A stretch of 64,000 nt of DNA from Plasmopara viticola (taxonomy: Eukaryota > Oomycota > Peronosporomycetes > Peronosporales > Peronosporaceae), in assembly GCA_001695595.3 (NCBI GenBank), contig MBPM02000005.1:496001-560000 (forward strand), read 5' to 3'. Below are positions 1 through 9,472 of this stretch, in pieces (the stretch's first letter is position 1; the number at the start of each line of letters is the position of its first letter). The notes below the pieces were generated by a model. It worked only from the letters and a program-made list of their open reading frames with translations, searched no databases and was not told the DNA's origin. Position numbers and translations under genes: made by a program.

Positions 1-1
1 G

Positions 2-307
2 ATTGCACGCACCGATCATAAAGCCGTTCGCAAGTACATTAATCTAAAGAGTAAGGCTTTACACAGCAAGACTATCAGCAAAGCACACGGAAAGTCGTTT
101 CGAAATGTTTTGCGTGAGGAGAATGTGGATATCGTCGGTCCTATAAGCGACCTTCACAAGAATAATAGCGTTCCACTTACGTCCTTGAGCTTCTTGGTAC
201 AATCTTCCCTACCAATTTACCCAAATTATAATGGGCCTTCAGATCAGATATATATGGGCAATATGTCCCATTTTTACGGCAAAAATTTACGCCGCCCGAA
301 AGACTAA
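2..307 (+). CDS. 3' part of an unidentified ORF, truncated by the window edge
   Basis: The frame is open from base 2 to a TAA ending at 307, about 101 residues, with no start needed inside the window. The first ~45 residues are basic and rich in Lys/Arg/Ser. The second half is more hydrophobic and tyrosine-rich and could be read-through into intron or 3' UTR. An internal Met at 110 is possible but not favoured, because the frame is open upstream of it. I do not recognise a family. The next gene (PH-MAPK) is on the opposite strand and converges on it. Confidence 0.3.
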   Translation: MARTDHKAVRKYINLKSKALHSKTISKAHGKSFRNVLREENVDIVGPISDLHKNNSVPLTSLSFLVQSSLPIYPNYNGPSDQIYMGNMSHFYGKNLRRPKD

Positions 308-707
308 TTCAAGCAGGAAAAGTACTAACGAATTAACCTACGAGATACCAACACACCAATTGATTTGTATCAAATGAGATGCAGCAACTAGAGTTGCGTC
401 TTGAGAATCAATCGATGCACTGTCGTGTTGGTAATGCCACTGCCATGAAACGAACGACCGGGTCTGGCGTGCCTTACTTTCGAGACGATAGAGTTCTTGC
501 TTGTATCCTTACAGGTACCACAAGTGCGTCTGTGAAACCGTTTCACACTAAACGCTTCATCAGCTCAATATAAAGTCTTGCCCCGATAATAAGAGGGTAG
601 AGTCACATGGTTGTACATAACTATACAATTGTATACGTCGTATTATACCCCTCCACTATTCATAAGCGATACGACATTGGCAGACTTTTCGCTTGCAGCT
701 ACGTTCT
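308..707. other. intergenic, between convergent genes
   Basis: About 400 bases between the left-edge ORF and the 3' end of the PH-MAPK gene. It should contain both 3' UTRs. No repeat, RNA gene or convincing ORF is seen. Confidence 0.5.
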
Positions 708-2717
708 CTAACCCAAAGCAACTTCTCGCGCTGGTTCGCCCGCTTCCTGTCGCGTCTGTGCATCTGTCAATTTGCCACCATCAACGCAAGTCTCAATGAG
801 TTTGTCACCCTTGGTCTTTTGCTTGTCGGTATTGTCTTCAGGCTTTATCTCAGTCGTATCAGGCGCCGAGACCTCGTCTCCCGTCTCGATCGACGTGGTC
901 GTTTCCTGCTCAACACTAGCGGGCGTCACGGGTGTCACCGATGCCTCTGTAATGGCAAAACTATTCGACTCGGTATCCGACGTCCTGGCTGGTTCACACT
1001 CATCCTTGACGTCGGGATGAAAAATCTTCATTTCGTCCCAAATCAATTTTTGAAGCACCGGTTTTGTCAAATTTTCATTCTCGAAATCAAAATCAAAACT
1101 CGACGTTGCGGTTGTCTCGTCCTCGGCGTTGCGAATCGAGGACAAGTACGGATGCGCGAGTGCTTCGTCTACACTGATGCGATGATTCGGATCAATCACG
1201 AGCATTTTCTGCAGCAAATTCAATGCATCGGGTGGGACGTCACTAAACATGTGGGCAAGCGGCTTGGTGGGATTGGGTCCCCGCTTCTGGAACTCGGCAT
1301 TCATAAACTTACGGGCTCGCGCGTTGCTCAAAAAGTACAATTCTTGATCGTTTGGGGCTCCTAGAGCATTCATAATGAGATGCAATTGATCAATGTAATC
1401 TTGTCCTGGAAACAGTGGTTTTCGAGACATCATTTCAGCAAAGATGCAACCCATTGACCACACGTCCACTTCGCGTGTGTACTTCATGCACCCCAACATG
1501 ATTTCGGGGGCACGGTACCACCTTGTGACAACGTATTCCGTCAATTCGAGCTCTTCTTCAGGAAACACACCGCGAGCCAAGCCAAAATCACAGATTTTCA
1601 GCTCGCAATTCGCATTCACGAGCACATTCGATGGCTTCAAGTCGCGATGAATGACATTGGCCGAGTGCACGTATTTCATGGCACAGAGCATTTGGTACAT
1701 AAAGAACGCAATGTGTTCATCGGAAAGCGCGTGGCGCGAGTAGATGACACGGTGTAAATCCGTGGCCATCAATTGCGACACAATGTACACATCTTCAAAC
1801 TTGGCAAGGGCCACGGGTTCAAAGATGTCTTCGACACCCAAGACACACTTGTGATTTAAATGCCGCATGAGTTTAATCTCGCGCACAATGCGTTTGGCAT
1901 CCGTGAGATCATCGAATGCCCGTTGAATGTTTTTAATCGCCACGGTCGTCCCTGTTTTCGTATCGGTCGCGGAAATCACGACCCCGTAGGCCCCGGACCC
2001 AATCGTCTTGACATATTCGAAATGCGAGGGAATCTCAAATCTTGTGTTTGACGTCATAAAACATTGCGTCCCTACACGTGTAGCTGGTAGGTACTTCGGT
2101 TTCGACGAGGCATTCGCAACCGCAGCAGCTTCGTCCGCCCGCTGTTTCTCCCGCAACTTCTTGGCGGCTTCCGCACGACTGCGTTCTTCTTGTTTTAGAT
2201 CCTCGGACGCCTGTTTGCCATACGTGACGAAACGACCGTCTTTCGTAGGTACCATGGCGTGGTTCCAGCGTATGGCCTCCTGGAGCGCACTTTTCCACGA
2301 CTCGTACGCTTTCTGGTCTTCGGCTTCGAGGATCATGGCCTTGGTCCCACAGCGTAGTTCAAGCCGACGCGGGTACCTGGTCGTATTGACCTGTCCCAAC
2401 AAGTGCCCCGGACCAATGGGCGTCTCGGAGCATAGAGTCAACGAGTCTTTGCTCGTGTAATAGCCCAACGTCATGTGCCGCTCTTCGAGGCGCAAAATAA
2501 AATAGCGACGAGTCCACATCTTGAGTCGCAGGCCCTGTTTGAGTAAATACCCTTCTTGAATCACGTCAGCCGAGCGAAAGACCACGGCTGTATGCGACCG
2601 GGTCGGCACCGCTTTCCCGTGCAGCCACATGGAAAAGATGGACCGGTTCTTGGTCACGTAGACGCTGTCACCATTCTTCTCCTCGGACTCGCGACGACCG
2701 CCATCGTGCAAGCTCAT
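708..2717 (-). CDS. PH-domain MAP kinase (ERK-type, TEY)
   Basis: A single 669-residue exon encoding a serine/threonine MAP kinase with an N-terminal pleckstrin-homology (PH) domain. The PH domain spans about residues 52-149, ending in the typical C-terminal helix with Trp141. A charged Lys/Glu/Ala-rich linker follows (about 170-200). The kinase domain spans about 234-524: glycine loop GSGAYG (240-245), VAIK lysine 262, HRD 357-359, DFG 377-379, and the activation-loop TEY at 393-395, which is dually phosphorylated by a MAPK kinase in ERK-class enzymes. After the kinase lies an acidic FDFDFE stretch (541-546) like the common-docking region of ERKs, then a Thr/Glu/Ser-rich, probably disordered tail. 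PH-kinase fusions of this kind are known in oomycetes. The PH domain suggests recruitment to phosphoinositide membranes, which is inference. All catalytic residues are present. Confidence 0.95.
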   Translation of the reverse strand: MSLHDGGRRESEEKNGDSVYVTKNRSIFSMWLHGKAVPTRSHTAVVFRSADVIQEGYLLKQGLRLKMWTRRYFILRLEERHMTLGYYTSKDSLTLCSETPIGPGHLLGQVNTTRYPRRLELRCGTKAMILEAEDQKAYESWKSALQEAIRWNHAMVPTKDGRFVTYGKQASEDLKQEERSRAEAAKKLREKQRADEAAAVANASSKPKYLPATRVGTQCFMTSNTRFEIPSHFEYVKTIGSGAYGVVISATDTKTGTTVAIKNIQRAFDDLTDAKRIVREIKLMRHLNHKCVLGVEDIFEPVALAKFEDVYIVSQLMATDLHRVIYSRHALSDEHIAFFMYQMLCAMKYVHSANVIHRDLKPSNVLVNANCELKICDFGLARGVFPEEELELTEYVVTRWYRAPEIMLGCMKYTREVDVWSMGCIFAEMMSRKPLFPGQDYIDQLHLIMNALGAPNDQELYFLSNARARKFMNAEFQKRGPNPTKPLAHMFSDVPPDALNLLQKMLVIDPNHRISVDEALAHPYLSSIRNAEDETTATSSFDFDFENENLTKPVLQKLIWDEMKIFHPDVKDECEPARTSDTESNSFAITEASVTPVTPASVEQETTTSIETGDEVSAPDTTEIKPEDNTDKQKTKGDKLIETCVDGGKLTDAQTRQEAGEPAREVALG

Positions 2718-3288
2718 TAGGACACTGGCTTGGGCGGTTTTTTACCGACTGTGGTGTGATAAATGAGGTTGCAACCATAAAGCACATTTGGAGTCCTCAT
2801 ATTTTGGAGTATTAATTATTTTGGGAACCTCATACTCAGCTTTTTTTCGTGATATAGTTCGATATGTTTTGATATAGTATGTTATGGTTGCGAAACATGA
2901 TGCCTACAAAAAAGTCGCGCACAATCACAAGTTGCAGGTTTGCGGAAATATTTCATTTTCGGCAGGTGATTTGCGCAAAGATAAAGGACTTGGCTGGTGA
3001 GATCAGAAGAATCGTTTTGGAAAGTGCCTCATTTCACCCCTCGAATAAACGACGATGTAACGATCTCGAATTTTATCTATTTGTCGAGTCAGCGAACTTG
3101 CTGAATTTCTTCTGCCACACAGCAAACGCGACATCTGTTATTGCACATTCTTTCGTCCAATAGATCATCCATCACCTTAATGCAACTTAAAAAGGTCAAT
3201 TCTACAGATTGGGGACACGACATTTTGGACACATCGAAGCAGGATTTTACATGACGGAATACGAATACATGTATGACTGAGCAAATGA
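2718..3288. other. intergenic, likely MAPK promoter
   Basis: About 570 bases between the start of the PH-MAPK gene and the end of the glycosyltransferase gene, both on minus. It should hold the MAPK 5' region and the glycosyltransferase 3' UTR. The 94-codon plus-strand ORF in it has no recognisable domain and is treated as chance. Confidence 0.5.
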
Positions 3289-5117
3289 CTACTTCTTATG
3301 TAATTTCTTTTTCGGTTCGGGAATGTCTGGAAGACGGTCGCCTGGGTGGCTACATTCCAACAGCGGCTCAATAAAGCCCATGGAGATGGCTAGGAAGTGT
3401 TGGCGCCGTCGCCACAAATTGAGTAAAAGTTGCGCTGGCACAGGGGTCGAGCCCATGCCAGTCATACACTCGAGCCACTCAGACTTCCCAGCAGATTCAC
3501 GTCGCGTTTGTCGAGGAGTCACGTGGGTCGGTAGCATATTAAAGACGAGGTTTGGCTGCAACTGCTTGAGTTTATGCAGACGAAAAGGCACAGGATCCAC
3601 AAGAGATCGGCCATTTACGTACAGCAACTCGGCCGGAGCGCTAGTGTTCAAAGTAGGGTCAAAGTGTGCCAAGCTACCACAGAGCGTGGTCGGATGGCGC
3701 TTCATGTCCTCATTAGACGTAGCAGACACGACACTAGCGCCATAAGGTGAGAAAAAGTACGACGTGTGTGAAAACTCGTACGATAGCCAAAACGCTTCCT
3801 TGTCACCCCTGCACAAGAATTGTAAGCACTTTGATATGACAATTAAGAAAACAAAGGAAGAATGTACCAGGAAAACTCGTAGATGTACCGATGTTCGGTA
3901 ATGAGGTACCACAACACATTCATCGCCTTGCCGGCTCTGCTTTTGTTGATTAACAACATCGAAGAGTCTTGTTCGTGGGCTGTCTTGCCACGGTACGCAA
4001 AAGAATTCTTAAATCCCGAAGACGGAACAGTATACTCAAGTCCAAAGCGTTTGTAGTCGAAATCTTTGAGCCACTGATGCAAGTAGATTGGTCCCTTTTC
4101 CGTTCGTTTGTTCAGATACTGATTGCTGTTAATCACACGATCGTAGAAAAACAACGTGCCAAATTCCTTGTACCCTTCATTAGTCCGCAATGTCGCAGGG
4201 TCTTTTAGCAGAATGGCGTCGGCATCCAGGAATATGAGCTCTTCAAAACTAGTAAAGTGCACAGCTAGTGGCTTGATCCAATAGCTCTGAAAACTCTTGG
4301 CCATCGCTTCCGATAATATCTTTTTCATGATATACCGTTCGCACAAATCAATGACCTGGATGTCGTCGTCGAGACCAAAGAGTAAATCGACGGAAGGTTT
4401 CGTGAGGTCGTGACAATGATACACTTCGATGGGATCTTTGTTGCCAAGGCAACGCAACTCACGGATCAAAGAAATGCCAAGCTCCACGATTCCATCGTGC
4501 AGACACAAAAGGATACCTTTCGAGTTTTTCTTGACAGATTGGCGCGGTTCAGCAACACGCTTTGGCATCTCGGTTCGCTTTTCCGACAGCTTCACCACTG
4601 GCTTCATTTTCGGCTTCTCCGTAGGTTTTTCAGTTGGCTGAGGTACGATCGTTGAAGCTAGCGTAGGCGCTACCGTTGAAGCTAGCGTAGGCGCTACCGT
4701 TGGAGCTTGTGTAGGTGCTACCGTTGGAGCTTGTGTGGGCGCTACCGTTGGAGCTTGTGAAGGCAATACCTTTGGTGCATGTGTGACCTCAGGTACTGGA
4801 GTTACAATCATTTCTGGTTCCTCTGGAATCGTCGTACTATCCAATGAAGCAGAAGATTCCAGCGACGTCCACGATTCCGTTGATGCAGCCTCATCTAACG
4901 TCACTTCTGCGTTTCGAATCGCCAAGAAAAGCGATTCCGGCATTTTCGAGCTACGAATATCACTCTTTACACCAAGATCTTCATCGCTTACGAATGCATA
5001 CTGCTGTGATAAGGAACACACGCCGCAAAAAAGCATAAATATCCCCAGCCATCGGATGTACACATTGCTCAGGAATCGACTATCTCGAATGCGACTTGGC
5101 CACTCGGATAATAGCAT
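3289..5117 (-). CDS. type II membrane glycosyltransferase, MNN1-like (GT71-type alpha-mannosyltransferase)
   Basis: Two exons (5117-3868 and 3808-3289) joined by a 59-nt GT-AG intron give 589 residues in frame. Residues ~20-36 form one hydrophobic anchor near the N-terminus, as in Golgi type II transferases. A stalk follows, with a 24-bp tandem repeat giving eight-residue units of APTVAPTQ type (about 125-155), then a Lys/Pro-rich spacer. The catalytic part starts near 200. FLDADAILLKDP (296-307) carries the DXD metal/nucleotide-sugar motif, and SSGFKNSF and the GDKEAFW block that straddles the splice site match the MNN1 family. Known family role: adding mannose to glycoproteins in the Golgi lumen. 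The exact donor and linkage are not shown by the sequence. The C-terminus is basic (KKKLHKK). ATG 5117 is chosen because it places the anchor at the N-terminus. Confidence 0.85.
3809..3867 (-). other. spliceosomal intron in the glycosyltransferase gene
   Basis: Read on minus, the donor is TCCTG|GTACATTC and the acceptor TTGTGCAG|GGGTGACA. Without removal, exon 1 runs into a stop at 3843. Removing 59 nt joins exon 1 (which ends after two bases of a codon) to the third base of a codon in exon 2, restoring Ser-Trp-Gly-Asp-Lys-Glu, the expected family motif. Frame arithmetic and motif both support it. Confidence 0.85.
4657..4752 (-). repeat. 24-bp tandem repeat inside coding sequence, four units
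   Basis: Four consecutive 24-bp units start at 4657, 4681, 4705 and 4729 (plus-strand forms gctagcgtaggcgctaccgt... and gcttgtgtaggtgctaccgt...). They encode Ala/Pro/Thr/Val eight-residue units in the stalk of the glycosyltransferase. Length in multiples of three keeps the frame, so copy number could vary between isolates without breaking the enzyme. Confidence 0.9.
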
Positions 5118-7828
5118 ACCAGAGTCAGAGTAACAGATTGCTCGATTGCTAGGGGTTTTTCAATGTGCGAATCAAGTAGGTTGCCTTCAGCAGAATTATC
5201 AATAGTGTGTGCTGGCCGTGCCAACTGTTATGGAGCTGCCAAACTTCGTGTTGCGTAACTCCTGAGAGGAGTTTCATCTCACTATTTGTGCGTTTTTTTT
5301 AAATGCCCTTTTCGGGCGATTCTAACTATTTGTGTTCAGGTGCGCCACACCAATCGGTCTTTGTGAAAATATGCAGTTTAGGAGTTTACTGAAGCAGTAC
5401 ACGATAATCCTTTATTACATGCAAAGGACTACTATGTTAGCTGTGGTTGCAATAATCACATTTGTATTGTGATTGTATACGACATGTAGACTAATAGTGT
5501 CAAACAGATAGCGATATGCGATTTAAGGTACATAACGAAAATAAGAGATCTTACATAGAGCATAAGATGGGTGATCTCGGCGACGAGATTCCATACACCA
5601 AGTAAAGCTGGCAGAAGAAGCCTAAGTTTTTGTAGCTATCGTAGTAACCTAATAGCTGCTACAATGGCGCTTCTGTGGCAGCTGCCCATATCGTGATCCT
5701 TGTCCTCCGAAAAGAGATTTGCCCGAGATGCTGATTGTCGCGATTAAAAGCGTCCATCGTCAAGGTGAGCTTGCTGGAGCTGGCCTTAAATATTTAAGTT
5801 TTTAAAATGTTGAGCGTCCCCTCTAAGATATAAAAACTTGGTGACGACGTCAAAAATGGCCTTTGCACGATTGTAATACGATGCTCATTTGAGGTAAAGT
5901 AAGTGACCAGTGTCGAATTCTGGCTAATTTGATGCAGTGGCCGTGCCCGCATATAACCCGGCGCCAATACTCTCGCACATATTTGCCTTTAATCATAATA
6001 TTGCTTGAGTAAGCTCATGTAAAGCAATGTGCGAGTAGGTATTTGCTGAGCGCGTTTACTAAGTCTGGCTTGGATTAGTCCGGCAAAGCGCAAAACGATA
6101 TATTTTTACGATGACAGTACCTCCATTTGTAGATTTTAATTACAAAATTATCTCCTTACAATTTTCCTACCTTTTACCGCTTCCATACTAGAACTTTTTT
6201 TTAACTTGTTCATGCTTCGTGGAAGGGCTAATTCCAACCTGCCGTTTAGTCAATTTTCTCCTGTTAAGGTCACAAATAAAACTTGATAGCGCAATTCAAC
6301 GAGTTAATTTATAAAGTTGTAAAGCATGTAGTCAACTAAGGCATGATCGTCAATATTCAGCATAGAATTGACAAGGTTGAGCATAGTGCTTGAATGCTTT
6401 AGCTTTCCGTGCAATACAGTTCCGACGTCATGATTTACCCTTTCAATTTGACCATCAGCATTTGTAATGTCGCTGAAGACATGTGCAGCTTGTTGTCTAG
6501 CATCCTTTTCAAGCGCACTCGTAGAACATAGGAGTCCATGCTGTCTTAAGACATAGTGTTTGCCTGCTCAACAGAAAACACAGTACTCCGATTGCCAACC
6601 GCAACTTTTGCTAGGCCATACGCAAAGCCTGCACTGAAGGAGCTCTAATAATTTAATGCCTCAAGTGCATCTGCCAGTGATGCAGCCGCGTTGGCGGCAT
6701 ATACATTTGTGAGCACAAGTGTTTAAACCCACTTTCATAGCTTTGATCACCAGCTGTGGGTCTTTACCAAATAATAAGCATTTTCTCGACTGGAGATGTC
6801 GTGTATTATGGGCCTCACAATGGATTTAATGCTTCAGGCTCACAAGGAAACACACTACATTATTATGATTTTCTTGCCAAAGTCTTCGAGCTCCGTGCTT
6901 CACAGAGCCTATAGCAGAGATACGCACCTGCCATCCCATTCATACGCTGGGTAGATTCTTCTTGTTCGAAGCGAAGCCATTCTGCCGTAGACTGTGCATC
7001 AGAGGCGTGATTGCCAGAACTATAGCGACTTCGCCGCGCCATTTGTAATAGTAACAACAAAGAGACTAATTTTGCTTTGTTGGGTGTAGCTGCCGAAGGA
7101 AGAGTAGCTTAGCTAGCAGCTGCAATGTTCGCAGCAACAATTCCAGCAGCAACGTCAAAAGTAGCGGTGTTCATGATATATCGATTGACAACTTGAAAGC
7201 AAGCAGCGATAAATCTTTGTGTCAATCCTTCAAGTAATTTTCGTACAGTTATAATGCGTCATATGTTCCTGCTGGAGACAGCGCCCAAGCCGCATAAATG
7301 ATGTGGTGAGTAGCATTGCCAACATCGAAAAAACATTGCTAGCAGGAGTTTTAATATTGCAGCACAACTGTTGAAAAGTTGAGGTATCACCGGTGGATAA
7401 ATAGCCATTTGTCAAAGACAGTGAAACAGTTAAGTGCTCTTATTGGAAGCATATGCCAGTGGGGGCGGAGAAGGACTTGCCGGTATTTGTTGTATGTATA
7501 CAGCTAATGTAGTGTTGTGATACGTGCAGAAATGGCAGGCAGACTTGAAGGAGTTTTCATAATAGAATGTTGATACGCACACAAAAGCTTAGACGAGACA
7601 TGTGGACGGTAGTCGTTTCATTACAGAGATCTTAGTGGTTTTAAAGTAGAAAGCTATCTTGCTCATGCTATATGTGTAAATGGCATTATTTTCGAGAAAT
7701 TAATTAATTTTAAGCCACACAGTGTTCACGTAACAGAGCTAACATAATAGTGCACTAGCTTTCAAACCACCTTTCCTCAGTCCCACCCTAGCTGGGTCAC
7801 TATTTCATTATCGAAACCACTACCAGTC

Positions 7829-7942
7829 TCATTTTGCCACAAAACTTGCCTCGGCGAGCGTGGCTACTGCACCATTAGGCTCAACAGAAGCTGTAACAGT
7901 CGTGATAGTGACAGCAACAACGGCCACAGCAGCTATCTTCAT
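7829..7942 (-). CDS. possible short secreted peptide (signal-peptide ORF), maybe a gene remnant
   Basis: The minus-strand ATG at 7942 opens a 37-codon frame whose first ~19 residues (MKIAAVAVVAVTITTVTAS) look like a classical signal peptide with an AxA/TAS-like cleavage region. The frame then runs only to a TGA at 7829. The 15 bases GCTTTCAAGTTGTCA just upstream recur exactly upstream of another minus-strand ATG at about 7172, whose short product is also Ala-rich, so the two look like related gene starts. The mature part is too short to classify. It may be the first exon or a broken copy of a secreted protein gene. Confidence 0.25.
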   Translation of the reverse strand: MKIAAVAVVAVTITTVTASVEPNGAVATLAEASFVAK

Positions 7943-9097
7943 GATCTGACAACTTGAAAGCGATTTGTGGTGTAGAAGTGCATTTAATGTTCGGTGTCGA
8001 TGTTTTTTTAAAAGTTATTTGTCTCACATGTGTCTCGACTAATAACGTACTAAATAGCATCTTAAGCATTTTTACAAGCCTATCAAGCAAACTTGGATAT
8101 GTTGCAGCTCGATTCATATACATTTTAGATCACATTAACACAACATCTACGGAGGGGTATGAAGGCCTTACTTTATAGCTTAGACCTTTCGTTCAAAAGC
8201 ATCAAAGATTTATGATTTAGCCAGAGATCCTTGCCAATTGCCAGTTGGTGACGCTTGAAGCTGAATTGCAACGTCGGTAAGCTTGCGCCATAAACTTAAG
8301 GAAATGTGTCGACCACGAATCTCAAGGTACTTATACTTCTCGACGATTTTGCCATAGTGTGTATATTTATCGATGCACGATCGTGAAAATGCAACATTAA
8401 GTAAGTCAACGCTGTATGGTCGAGAGGGTAGCGATTTAATCAATGTGTGATGCAGGCAAAATTTGCAAGTATTGAATACCACAAAATTTGCTTTTGGCGT
8501 TAACGCATCAGACGGCCAGCGTAGCGGAAAGCAGTGCGGTTTTTTGACGCGGTCAAACATGCGTAGGCAATGTTGCACAAGACACGATTTCTCTTCAGAG
8601 TATTCCTATGTGGCTTATCACTAGGCTCAAAACCTTCAGCAATACAGTCGACACAGTGCGTCCAAGTTGCTTGGTCGCGAGCACGTGCGGACACAACAAG
8701 AATTGCCCTAACTTTTTTGTGCGCAAACCAGTCATAGCTGGCTTGATGAGACAAGGGCGATATGCTCGATGTAAAATTTGTTGTATTTTGGGTGCTTGCG
8801 GACTGTAATACTATTAGTCGTAAGCTTTAAATTGTCTTTTCGGGTCAGCTCATCGTCTGGCGTGCACAAGAAAGAATTTTCGATAGGCTTAAGCCTTGAA
8901 GATATACACGGCACTTGTGCCATAGTAGATCGAAGCCAGCGAGCTTTACATTGCATCCTTTTTATTTACGTGCGGCCATTTTGCACAGGTTTTGGCGGTA
9001 AACGGTATGGGCAATGCTTCGAACACAATTATTTGGATTATCCAATTCGTCGAACGGTCGTCAGATAAAATCCAGACTTGGCTAGTGTTTGAAGTCG

Positions 9098-9472
9098 TTA
9101 GACGCGTTGACTACCCAGCGGCTGGTTGTTATTGTCACAAGCCGGACGTAGTTTCCCTCTCGGGTTCATTTGTTGGAGCTGTGCTGTCAAGCTGCTTAGT
9201 GATGACTGCGCCAAAGCACAGCTTAGTACATAGACCATATATAGTAGGCATCCAGCAGTTGTAGTGATGCAGGTCGACATGATGGTACCCACAACTTCTC
9301 CTACCAAGCCGAAAGATAAACGTGTGATTAGCGCAACCAGTATAAAAATGACAACACCGCAGTATGAGGTTACATTGGCTGAGATTGGGTAGTGGAGTAG
9401 AGGCGCTTTTAGGGGCTCCAAGCTTTTGGGAAAGGTGCGATTACCTTGCTTCATGGAGCTCATGGGTGCCAA
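9098..9472 (-). CDS. hypothetical ORF with two hydrophobic segments
   Basis: A 124-codon minus-strand ORF with two long hydrophobic stretches (about residues 33-57 and 62-88) and a polar, Gln/Asn-rich C-terminus. No family is recognised. Adjacent minus-strand frames at 8732-8956, 8500-8754 and 8210-8578 are in shifted phases. They could be exons of one gene or, more likely, decayed sequence. Reported only because paired membrane-like segments are less usual for chance ORFs here. Confidence 0.2.
   Translation of the reverse strand: MAPMSSMKQGNRTFPKSLEPLKAPLLHYPISANVTSYCGVVIFILVALITRLSFGLVGEVVGTIMSTCITTTAGCLLYMVYVLSCALAQSSLSSLTAQLQQMNPRGKLRPACDNNNQPLGSQRV

Noticed and set aside
693..1364. 223-codon plus-strand ORF
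   Set aside because: Antisense shadow of the conserved PH-MAPK gene; no domain of its own.
3289..3912. A separate 207-residue protein downstream of the glycosyltransferase
   Set aside because: It is exon 2 plus intron reading; a 59-nt GT-AG intron joins it in frame to exon 1.
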